DNA from: Davidsoniella eucalypti
Lineage: Eukaryota; Ascomycota; Sordariomycetes; Microascales; Ceratocystidaceae
Assembly: GCA_004009845.1 (NCBI GenBank)
Contig: RMBW01000073.1
Location: 62,001-126,000, forward strand
DNA length: 64,000 nt
Direction of reading: 5' to 3'
Positions 12,591 to 22,232 of this stretch are shown piece after piece. The position numbers and the translations under genes are program-made. Each line of letters opens with the position of its first letter. Positions within the stretch are counted from its first letter, which is position 1. The notes under the pieces were generated by a model. It was given only the letters and a program-made list of their open reading frames with translations. It did no database searches and had not been told where the DNA came from.

Positions 12591-14141
12591 GGCGACATAT
12601 CAAATCTCTGTCATATTCCTCTTTCTTTTTCTTTTCTATCTCTCTTCTATCTTTCTCACTGATTCCCCCTTTCATATCCTCTATCCTCCTTTTTTTCTGT
12701 CTTCCTTTTTCTTTTGAATAGTAGGTTTCTTCTCTTGTCGATACTTTTTTTCCCCGATTGATGTCTTAACTTGGCATCTATGAATCTTTGTGTTTCTTAG
12801 GGTTCATTCATGGCTTGTTTTTTTTTTGTTTTTTTTTGATCATGCTTTAAACACAATTTTTTATGTCAACTTCGCAGGTGGCGTTATTATTTGGGGGGAC
12901 ATCATATATATATATTTTTTTTTTCTTGTTGTTTTTAGTATTTTTTTCATTCCGAGAAATCAATCTACAAGCCTTTTTTCATTGAGTAACTATTCTCTTT
13001 TTTGAATAAGTCTTCGGTACATAACACGGTAGGTATTGTCGAGACCATGAAGTCAGATATTTGTGGACAATTTTTCTTCGATAAGAATAACTATACCTAA
13101 ATGTAAATTAGATACAAAGACTAAGATAAATAACTATCTATGTACCACTGTTGGAACAATATGTTCGCCATGTTTGATATCATGTCTTATGAAAGTCTAT
13201 CCTTGATATGAAGATTAAGAAGGACTCCACAGGTTCTTTTGCCGTATCTAGAGAGAGATGGATAAATGAACTAGTCGATACCAACTCCTAAGGCTATTAA
13301 TGTTGCAGATACCTCGAGTACCTAATGAAGATGAAAAAGAACATGGCCACTACATTTATCTCAGATGTTATTGAGTATCCCATGTCACCAAAACATCAGT
13401 TTTTATGGATTGATGCCTTTTCTTTCGTGGGATATTTTCAACAAGGTGTCAAGTCTATCATCTCTGGTTTTGACCTGGACTAATACTATGTGAGCAGGTC
13501 AACTTCTTGTATCCAAACTAGTATGAGGATATCTCTACTCTAGGCGTATTATCAGGCAAAAAGGGCAAACACAGCATCTAGTCTATAGGAAAGTATCAGG
13601 TAGCTTCAGGAAGAAACTCTCTCTCTCTCTCGACTGGGGATTGAAGATGGGAGAAGTCCGTGAATATTGGTGTCATTCCAAAGATCCTCAAGTCATTCAA
13701 TATGTTACGAAGCTCTTGTTACTTGTTTGAACAATGGCATTCTAATGTATAATCACTAGTAGGATATCTTTGGTTGTTAGTATGTCCTGACAACTACGGT
13801 CTGTGTAACAACTTGAGTCGCCAAATATTAAGCTCATGTAAGTATATATATATAACCGATGGAAACGGCAAAGATGGGAATCTTAGCTATAAATTAGTGC
13901 ATAATGATGATGATATATAATTGGCGATGCTGGTCCTATCTACCTGCCAAAAAAAAAAACGCCGCTATACTAATGTAGTGAAAAAAAGGAAACAAGAAAG
14001 AGCAAAAGTACAAGATATGTAGATTTTGCGAATTAATAGATAATTATAAATACACCCTTCTCATGTAAATCCGCATGACATCATATCTATGTGAATCGTC
14101 ATGTTTTAGGAAAGAATAGTAACTTTCTTTTTGTTTTTTTT
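12591..14141. other. convergent intergenic region with T-rich 3' sequence
   Basis: This lies between the 3' ends of the Bem1 gene and the CENP-B-type gene. The first 400 bases are strongly T-rich (runs of 7-10 T), then AT-rich unique sequence. A CT microsatellite sits at 13617-13631. No gene is seen. Confidence 0.55.
13617..13631. repeat. (CT)n microsatellite
   Basis: Seven and a half CT units in tandem, read directly from the sequence. Confidence 0.9.
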
Positions 14142-15962
14142 CTACACCTCAACATGTGTAGACATGTGCTCAACAGCCTGTTTGATTGTACGTAGCATAC
14201 GTTGATTGACACAGAATGGACATCTCACGGGTTTATCCCGAGGAGGCAACGGGGTTGAGGAATCTATAGGTGTTAGAGTCAAGTCGTCCTCGGTCAAGAA
14301 CCGTGCATGTTGCTGTACCGCAGCAACTGGGGGTATAGCAGCACTAGTGTTTGGTGGTGGTATGGCTGTATGCAATTGCTGATTTTGCGAGTGTGGATGT
14401 GATTGTGTCTGTGGTTGTTGGTGTTGAGTCTGATTTAGATGCTGTTGTTGTTGATGCTGATGATGATGGTGAGATGGTGCTACTGAAGATGGCGGTCCTG
14501 ATGGTGCTGATTGCGACACTACTTGTGAAGAGGCTGCGTGAGGGTTATGATGATGGATCATAACAGGCGATGTTGCAGGTGCAGAGGCAGATAACACAGT
14601 TGAAGGAGCATTAGAAGTAGTAGGATTTCCAGGAGCCTGGTGAACAGCAACAGCAGCGGCGGCGGCAGCCTGGACTTGGGCTTGCTGTACGGCAGCCACG
14701 GCGGTTTGTTGCTGAGAGCGAATTGGCGTTGAGATGACACTCTGGCGTAGCTGGTCTAGACGATCCCGCTCTTCACGCACGGCAGCAGCTGTGGCTTCCG
14801 CTGCAGCTTCCTCTTGCTGGAACTGACGCAGAGCGGACTGTAAGACCATCTCAGCATCATGATCGCCATATATATGCTGCTGTTGTACTGAGGTACCAGC
14901 CTGGATTTGAGTGCCTGCGACATCGCTTCCAGTAGGTGTCCCATCAGTACCATCCTGAGCAATAGCACTCTTGATATCCTCGCCGTTGGGACTAGTGTTG
15001 GCCAGGTGGTCATGGGAATGCTGCGAGACAGGTGTTGACATTGAAGCTGCAGCCGCAGCGGCGGCAATGGACATGACAGTGTTGTTAGCAGATAGCGAGT
15101 TAGAAGAATTATCACGGTGGATAACTTCGTCTCGTACTAAGGCGCAGATGCTAAGGGAAGATTCAACACCGACAAGCCGGACAATGAGCTCACGGATAAT
15201 AGCCGGGCTTATGTCGGGTGTGATTTGGGTGCCATTAGTAAAGCGCTGGAGACAATCTGCGAGGTATTGGATGTCCTCTGAAGGGTTCTCGATGTCGCCA
15301 TGACGGCGCTGGCGGCGGATCAGAAGACCGTATCTCTTTTTGAATCGGTGGATCCAACCAGGCGAGAACTCAGGTGCCTGTCCGTCTTTGTACTGCGGCA
15401 GAGCAAGAAATACATTCTTAGCCTTCTCCGCCAGCTCCTCATTGGTCGGGTGACGCCCGGAAAGCAAGACCTGTTGGTACCACTTGAGCACCAGCTTCTC
15501 GACATCGGGCCAATTGCCAAAACGCATGCGCGAGCCACTCAGCTGAGGCATTTCAGAGTCCAGGCGGGAATACTTGGGTGACAGGCTATGAGAAACGGTG
15601 CTCTGGCTAATTTGCTGGCCGAATTCATGCTCAAACCACTCCTGGCAGGCCCGATGGCTGGGCCGAGTAATCTGGCACTTAGCCCATCGGCGTAGGGCAC
15701 GGCGTTGGTTAAGGGTTAATGAGTGGCGCTCTCGCATGCCTGAGCCGGTGCTGTTCATAGTGGTGTCCATGTCGCCAGTCACGTCCGCGCCTTGAGATGC
15801 GCTGTGCTGCATGTGGTCAACATGATGGCCATTGTGCGCATGTTGTTGCTGAGATTCCTCTTGGACGGCAGCAGCAGTTACTGCAGCCAGCGCTTCTGCC
15901 TCTGGAGCTAGGCTACTCGCGACCATGCTAGCATCGTTGGCATCAGTCATAGAAACGTCCAT
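14142..15962 (-). CDS. CENP-B-type helix-turn-helix DNA-binding protein without transposase domain
   Basis: A single exon of 606 residues. The open frame extends six codons upstream to a GTG, so I place the start at the first ATG (15962). Residues about 80-135 (TLNQRRALRRWAKCQ ... ACQEWFEHEFGQQISQSTVS) match the CENP-B N-terminal HTH. Residues about 147-224 (FGNWPDVEKLVLKWYQQVLL ... GWIHRFKKRYGL) match the second CENP-B/Tc5 HTH. These domains derive from pogo-like transposases. Here no DDE catalytic domain follows; the rest is Ala/Gln/His-rich and disordered. The last 30 residues hold CPFC and a spaced HMSTH, a possible C2H2-like zinc site. Relatives in fission yeast (Abp1/Cbh) bind centromeres and replication origins. 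A nuclear, chromatin or ARS-binding role is inferred. It could equally be a sequence-specific regulator. Confidence 0.8.
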   Translation of the reverse strand: MDVSMTDANDASMVASSLAPEAEALAAVTAAAVQEESQQQHAHNGHHVDHMQHSASQGADVTGDMDTTMNSTGSGMRERHSLTLNQRRALRRWAKCQITRPSHRACQEWFEHEFGQQISQSTVSHSLSPKYSRLDSEMPQLSGSRMRFGNWPDVEKLVLKWYQQVLLSGRHPTNEELAEKAKNVFLALPQYKDGQAPEFSPGWIHRFKKRYGLLIRRQRRHGDIENPSEDIQYLADCLQRFTNGTQITPDISPAIIRELIVRLVGVESSLSICALVRDEVIHRDNSSNSLSANNTVMSIAAAAAAASMSTPVSQHSHDHLANTSPNGEDIKSAIAQDGTDGTPTGSDVAGTQIQAGTSVQQQHIYGDHDAEMVLQSALRQFQQEEAAAEATAAAVREERDRLDQLRQSVISTPIRSQQQTAVAAVQQAQVQAAAAAAVAVHQAPGNPTTSNAPSTVLSASAPATSPVMIHHHNPHAASSQVVSQSAPSGPPSSVAPSHHHHQHQQQQHLNQTQHQQPQTQSHPHSQNQQLHTAIPPPNTSAAIPPVAAVQQHARFLTEDDLTLTPIDSSTPLPPRDKPVRCPFCVNQRMLRTIKQAVEHMSTHVEV

Positions 15963-17764
15963 GGCTGTATTTACATTCACTATATTTGCTTATGCAACAA
16001 TGGGCTCTACGGCGCATAAAAGCTAGTGTGGATGTTTGATGCGACAGACAACTTCAACAAACGGGGGTATTGTTGATCCGGATAGTTGTATATATGGTCG
16101 CCGAGTTTAGATGTTTAGATAGCCGGACCTTATGCGCGTTCCCGTTTAAGGCGATGATGAAGGATATGCGTTTGGAGGGATTGAGAGCGATGGGTTTAGC
16201 GTCAACCCCCGTTGGTTGTTCAATACTGTTTTACTGCACAGCCTGGTGGTTCTGGTGGTGAAAATAGCAAAACAGCACGGTTAAAAGACGTATATCTAGT
16301 TGGAGAAAAAGTGTGACAGGCCGATACGATCAGAAGCGATTGCAGACAGGAACTGTTCGAACAAATGACGTGAAAACCATAGAAAAAGGTACGCAATATT
16401 GATTTGCGATGCTGTTGTTGCTTGGTATCGTTGTATCCAGAGTTATTGATAAATTTGGGGCGAAAATTGAGGATGGTAAAAACGAGGAGTTTGAGGAAAA
16501 CGGGGCGGCTGGGCTAGCTGTTCCTGCCTATATCTGCCCTTTGAGGCGCTGGCATGTGGCGCATGTCTGCTTGTATTGCATAACGCCACACTCTACTCAT
16601 TCTTGACCACAAGATATGCAGACCCTTATAGCGAAAAAATCGCTTAAGTTCAATTCGCATAATTCGCGTTATATTTCCCAAATATACGTACATACGTGCA
16701 TAATGATGTGTGATTCATTTCCACATACAGCCAAAACCCCCGATTTAACCGTTATTGGTGCATCAAAGGTACAATAACGCTGCTACATGGTGTTTATGTC
16801 CCATGTTAGCGAAGATGCACATACATACATACATGAATACATTCATATATACTCATGTATGAGTAGCACATTGTAGCTGCATATGTATGACAGAGGAGAG
16901 AAAGAATGATAACGAAGGCAGTAATAATCCTCTCGCCAAAAAAAGGATAATAATACGCACAGGCATTATTATGTAAGGATATTGATAGGATTCTCTTTCT
17001 CGGATTCCACAAAGTACATGTTCGACTTGAAGATTTTCAAGGGCGCAACGCCACATGAGGAAAGTGATTAAATAAGAAATACCGACTGCCTTTTGGAAAG
17101 TACATAGTAGGTTTTATTTTTATTGCCTCTGGTTGTTGCCACTGAAGACCCTGGATTGCGATGAGAAAACACTAGCCTTCTTTAGTCTAGCGCTATATTA
17201 ACCTGGCATATGGCTCTTTGCCGATGAAGCCGGATAGTGCAAGCTTGATATTTGCCAGTCGATCACTTCACTGCCGGCTTGGCCGCACAGAATAGAGACG
17301 ACACATGACTATCTAAAGGTCTTGGAAGCGCAATGGCGAGTGTACATCCTGCCGTATCTGGTTCGAGGGTACCTAGATGGCCAAGTCAGAACAGAGGAAC
17401 TGACGGACTAACAAAGTAGTGCGACGGTAGCAGTCGGCTTTGGTTATTCGCGAAAACAGGAAGACGGACAGGCAGACTAGTAGATATATGCTTTGCTACA
17501 ACAGTGTAATTTACGCTGCCATAGGCCGTAAGGATTAAAGGACGGACTATAAGATGCATTTCGTCTGCCCCTTCTTCTCTGGACAATAGCCTCGATCCTA
17601 GCCACTTAGTATATATCTTCTTCCATATTTCATTCTATTCTTCCTCTAATGTCTCTGATATCCCACATCTTTGCCACTGAGACAAATTAGTTCGTGCCAT
17701 TTACGCCCCCTTTTAAAACTACCGCTTTCTTCAACCACATCTTCTTGCAACTACAGCATACAAT
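15963..17764. other. divergent intergenic region between the CENP-B-type and SDR genes
   Basis: It should contain both promoters. It is AT-rich, with a tetranucleotide CATA repeat near 16820 and an ATGAAT/ATTCAT inverted pair just after it. The open frames in it are short and unlike any family. The last 150 bases before the SDR gene are CT-rich, as expected of a leader. Confidence 0.5.
16820..16834. repeat. (CATA)n short tandem repeat
   Basis: Three to four CATA units followed by a small ATGAAT-AC-ATTCAT dyad. Low-complexity sequence. Confidence 0.7.
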
Positions 17765-18871
17765 ATGTCCGAGACTCACCTTGTTACTGGAGGCAGCGGC
17801 TACATTGCCAGCCAAGTCATCCGCGAGCTGCTCGAAGCCGGCTACACTGTTCACACTACTGTCCGTAGCAAGAGCAACGCGAAGAAACTCAAGCCACTGA
17901 CGGATCTTGGCGCGCAGTTCACTGACAAGCTGCACATCTTCGAGGCTGACCTGTTGACCGAGGGCTCGTTCGACGCTGCTGTTGCTGGATGCGATGTGGT
18001 CCACCATGTTGCATCTCCCTTTATTCTGCCCGAGAGCATCAAGGACCCTCAGAAGCAGCTCATTGAACCTGCACTACAGGGCACTCGCAATGTGCTAGCT
18101 TCAGTCAACAAGACAGAGTCTGTCAAGAGAGTTGTTCTGACATCTACCGGTAAGCCGAAACTGTACAACCCACTCTATATCTACTGAGACATCTTCACTA
18201 ACCACTGCCAAACAGTCGGTGCTATGATGGGTGACTACATTGATGTTCTTTCAATGAAGGATAATACTCTGCGTGAAAGCTACTGGAACACAACCAGCTC
18301 TGCTAAGCACCAGGCATACCAGTACTCCAAGACTCTGGCCGAGAAGGAAGCCTGGAAGATCTACGAAGCCCAGTCTCGCTGGCACATGGTTGTTATCTGC
18401 CCAGGTCTTGTGTTTGGTCCGTCGCTGACCAACAACTCCGACTCCGGCTCACTCGAGGCACTCAACCGTCTTTTCTCCGGAAGCTACTTTTACGGTCTTC
18501 CGGCCCTCAGCTTTCTCGCTTCCGACGTGAGAGAAGTTGCCTTTGCCCACCGTCGTGCAGCCGAGGTGCGAGAGGCTCACGGCCGCTATATCATCTGCCG
18601 CAGGGAGATGATTTCTTTTGTTCAGATCTCTAAGCACCTGAAGCCCATTGCCAAGAATGGCCGCTGGATGCCGACTCACACCCTGCCAACTCGCTTGGTT
18701 ACGTTTAGCGGTCCTTTTATAGGCCTGTCCCGCAAGTGGTGTCAGAAAAATCTGGATATTGTATTCACTATCGACAGCGAGCGCAGTGAGAAGGAACTGT
18801 CTGTGAACTACCGGCCAATTCTGGAGACAATAGAAGATCACTATAAGTCTTGGGAGGAGAACCAGAAGTAG
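17765..18871 (+). CDS. NAD(P)-dependent reductase, extended SDR (dihydroflavonol-reductase/Gre2-like)
   Basis: Exons 17765-18149 and 18216-18871 give 346 residues; the 66-base intron (GTAAGC...AACAG) splits a Val codon. The N-terminal Rossmann motif TGGSGYIA is at 8-15, followed by a typical basic VRSKSNAKK NADP-contact region. Catalytic residues fit the family: Ser127 (LTST), and Tyr163-x3-Lys167 (YQYSK). CPGLVFGPSLT follows the active site, as usual. Members reduce aldehydes and ketones, for example methylglyoxal, 3-methylbutanal or dihydroflavonols; the substrate cannot be read from the sequence. It is probably cytosolic. It converges on the SMP-30-like gene with only about 100 bases between stop codons, so the 3' untranslated regions probably overlap. 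Confidence 0.9.
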
Positions 18872-18972
18872 ACCAATTGTAACACTTTTCTTTTTATCGT
18901 TTATAGGGTATATGTACATTTATTAATAGTGTAGTGTCATGAGGGGGGTCAGACATGGTAACCACAAGTTTT

Positions 18973-20373
18973 TTATTCTTCAATAAATTCACCGTAATTA
19001 AGCTCCAATCTCCATAGACGCTGTGAACCACCGATTATGATATCATTGGAAAGACCGAATGCAAAGCTCGTAGCTCCACCTGTAGGTACATGTAATTGTT
19101 AGTAAAGCGGATCGATTTTTTTCTTTCAAATACATATGTAGACGTCGTACCAACAATAAGGGAGAGGGGGCTTTAGCGGCTTACCTGGAATATGGATGAT
19201 ACCTAGGAAGGACCCGTCCGGGCTCCAGATCTCTAAACCTTCCATTGATGCCACCAATACACGACCTTGAGTATCACACCGCATAGAATATGGATCTGTA
19301 CACAGTGTATAACTGAAAAGCCGTTTGTTGGTAGCGAACACTCCACCCTGGCGTTCCAGGATATCAAAGGCGTATATGGATGGTAGTCTGCAACCAGATT
19401 GTCAATACAATCATGTAAATCTTACAATGAAAATAAGATAGACTTACCGATTGTCACATGGGTCTCCACTGGTGCTCAAGGGCTTGCAGTCAAGGACATA
19501 CAGAAGCGTGACGTCTGGACTAACAGCAACACCCAGTGGCTTGACAAAGCCATCAGCCATGGCCTTGGTTTTCATCGTCTCCAAATCAAGACAATATACG
19601 CCGCATGGGACATGACTTTTGGGGCGCGTGCTTGAATAAACACCATCACACGTATCTGTAAACCAGATTGAATTATCCGCTGCAATGTCAAGTCCATGCG
19701 GCGAATTGAACTGGCGACCCATACATTCCGATGCCAATCTCTTAGGTAGCTGACGGTTCGGAAGGTAGAGTAGACCGGGCGAGTCGATGGCTTGCATCCC
19801 TTGGTCGCAGTACAGGACACCTTCACGAAACGGGAGACATGCCGCGGGCATAGACATGCCTGGTGGAGGGCGTAGCTTACTCCATGACACCGAGTCGAGG
19901 TTTGTGTCTGTTGCCGAGAGAGGCTGGCCACTTTGGGTGCATAATTTAATGTGTGATATCAAGATGATAGGAAATGTAGAGCTAGATGTGGTTTCTAGCG
20001 CTCCAGATGTCATGTATAACTCTCCGCTGGTCGTATTATAGGCACAGCCAGTATGGAAGAATGGACTTTTGGAAGTCTCCATCGATGATAGAAGCAAGGT
20101 TAGCTTGGCTTCTTGGCCCGTAACCTCGATTAGGCGCCGATCGTGGGCTATCAGAAGTGGTGCATTTCTGTAAGGGATGTCAGATTTGAACGAAGTGAAG
20201 GCTTATTTGATGAACTTACTGTAGAGTCTCTCTCTCTTCTTGGTAGGCGTTTAGCGACTAAGGATGAAATTCAGATGAGACGATCTTATCGTAAACTTTG
20301 GTGCGATTATCACATAACTTACGATTAACGGTACGGCTTGACTGTCGAACTCGTTCAAAACAAGGGGCGCCAT
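18973..20373 (-). CDS. SMP-30/gluconolactonase-family protein
   Basis: Five inferred exons: 20373-20323, 20257-20220, 20167-19448, 19387-19185 and 19079-18973; 372 residues. All phases match, with GTAAGT/GTAAGC donors and introns of 52-105 bases. The second exon is only 38 bases. Six-bladed propeller signatures of the SMP-30/lactonase family are present: NSPHGLDIAADNSIWFTD, GVAVSPDVTLLYVLDC, MRCDTQGRVLVA, LEIWSPDG. Relatives are Ca- or Zn-dependent lactone hydrolases. Two positions differ from the usual pattern: the common PNG before SPD is PLG here, and the usual TN near the C-terminus (TN-aFG) is TS. Loss of metal ligands is therefore possible, so the enzymatic function is uncertain while the fold assignment is good. 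There is no clear signal peptide, so it is probably cytosolic. Confidence 0.85.
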
Positions 20374-21289
20374 TTGTCAAAAATCGCGGCATAAGCGAGA
20401 ATAGCGATAGACTTTGATGATTTGATAAATAGAAGTGAGAGTTTTTTTGGACTAAAATCAAAAGAACCTGATAGTTTATACACACACACCAAAAAACCAA
20501 AAAAAAAAAGAAATCCCCCTTGTGTGCCTGACATGGCAATTACTGTGATACAGCTTGGTTCTAGCCCCGCTTAACATGACACTAAGCGACAATAATGACG
20601 GGTAAGATTTTGATGAGATTCATGAATAAAGAGCTGTAACTGTTGAGAGCAAAAACAATATACTAAGATATCAAGTCAATCTATCTTGGGTGTATTAATA
20701 AATGGAAGCAAATATAGCTAGCTATATGTACGCTTCGTAGGCATATAGCCTCGGTATAAGCGGTAAGTGGCCATGATACGATATATTGAAGCTATGTCAT
20801 ATCTTCAAGCTTGTCTTCATACTGTTGGAATTCGCTCTTTTATAATGTAATGTGAATATCATCTTTATATACACTGCAGTCTATCCGATGATACCAAGTA
20901 TAACACCATTGTTTTGCTGTAGTTCAATATATTCAAAGGCAATATTTCTTGATGCTTCTATATGTATCATTTATCCATGATTGCTTATTGTCTATTTTGT
21001 TTTGCTCTTTGCACAAGCAGCATATCATAGGCTTCAAGACTTCCATTTTAACCTAGAAGAGCGTCATTTTGGGGGATATACTCCGATCAATTCCGAAGCC
21101 ACAGATACGTTGTCGTCGTGATATATTTGAAAGCAGCAAGGATTTTGATCTCGTTGATCAAAAATCGATATGTCGGCGTAGGTCTTGTAGAAGATCAAAA
21201 GACATATTGATGGACCAAAAGGGTTCAAAGAGACAGACGTATCAGAGAAGGAAAGAAAGAATCAACAATATAGTATTACAGCGACTAAT
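20374..21289. other. intergenic region, no gene seen
   Basis: AT-rich sequence between the SMP-30-like gene's 5' end and the ATP synthase subunit k gene's 3' end. A short CACA run and A tracts occur near 20480-20510. No open frame with family similarity. Confidence 0.55.
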
Positions 21290-21735
21290 TTAGTGCTTCT
21301 TCTCGGCATCAGCCAGGAACTTGGTGATGAAGTCGGCCTCATCGGAGTTAGCAGCGTTGATCGGGGGAGGAATTCCAGCAACGGGGGCCTTCTTGCCGGA
21401 GGTAGCCAGAGTGACAACGCCGAACAGAGTGCCAAGAGTGCCGATAGCCAGCTATAGAGGTAAAGAGAGCCATGTTAGTATATGGAGCAGGCAACTATGA
21501 CGTGTAGACTGGTGGTAATTGGAGCTAGGCCAGAGCTATTGCCACTGCAATGCGAAGTCGCGATATATATCCGAAGTAGCAGGGCAAGCAATATGACGAC
21601 AGCATGGGCATTGGCGATAGCCTAGCTGGACAGGACAGGACGAGGGACAGCCGGAGGGGGAAAACTAGAGATATTTTTATAACGCACGTAGTGAGAGCCG
21701 ACCTGGCGGCCGAGGATGTTGTACACAGCAACCAT
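21290..21735 (-). CDS. ATP19: mitochondrial ATP synthase subunit k (Atp19-like)
   Basis: Exons 21735-21688 and 21451-21290 give a 69-residue protein; no single open frame shows it whole. The N-terminus reads MVAVYNILGRQVGSHY and continues across a 236-base intron to LAIGTLGTLFGVVTLATSG and a hydrophilic tail rich in acidic and lysine residues. The one hydrophobic segment, the GRQVGSHYL motif and the length fit subunit k of the F1Fo ATP synthase, a small inner-membrane subunit associated with enzyme dimers. The donor is GTGCGT, which is unusual in this window, and the acceptor is CTATAG. The ACAATGG start context is strong. Third codon positions are strongly C/G-biased, consistent with high expression. 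Confidence 0.85.
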
Positions 21736-22232
21736 TGTGGAAAAAGAAAGATTCGGTTATCGTCGAAGAGCTGTGGAGTGAAGGGAGGAGGAGAGGGATT
21801 TTGCTATCACGAGATAGATAAATCGAGGACGGAATAAATGAGGTAAAACCCAAACTCTTTTAGCGGTGCTTCCAGACGACATAGAGCTCCGGACCATTTC
21901 GGGGCGCCACCTTTTTTTCTCGTCCTGGGCTGCTGTGGCGCCTGGTATGTCAGGCGCTAAATGGTGGGTTATCGAGATAATTTAGCTGGGTATGGTATTT
22001 AGTCAAAAATGGTATGGGCGTTATGCCCATGCTGTAAGTGGAGCTGTATCGCCATATTGGGGAAAGTATTGGCATAAATTGGGCAAATATGAAGTAGTAG
22101 ATTATGTATTAGATGCTATGGTTTCTTGGGTATCTATATAAAATGCTCTAATGTGCCTAGAAGCTGCTGTGCTGTATTTCCGGCAAACTTCATGCTTATT
22201 AATGTTTCGTTATTTTTACTCCTCATGTCGGT
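21736..22232. other. promoter region of the ATP synthase subunit k gene
   Basis: About 500 bases between the 5' end of ATP19 and the 3' end of the SGNH gene, both on the minus strand. Upstream of ATP19 the minus strand is CT-rich. No gene is seen. Confidence 0.5.

Noticed and set aside
15963..15980. Longer N-terminus for the CENP-B-type protein (six extra codons)
   Set aside because: The extra stretch begins with GTG, not ATG; the first ATG in frame is at 15962.
17765..20373. Reductase and SMP-30-like genes as part of a secondary-metabolite cluster
   Set aside because: There is no synthase, P450 or oxidase gene near, and the pair is simply convergent; neighbours are housekeeping genes.
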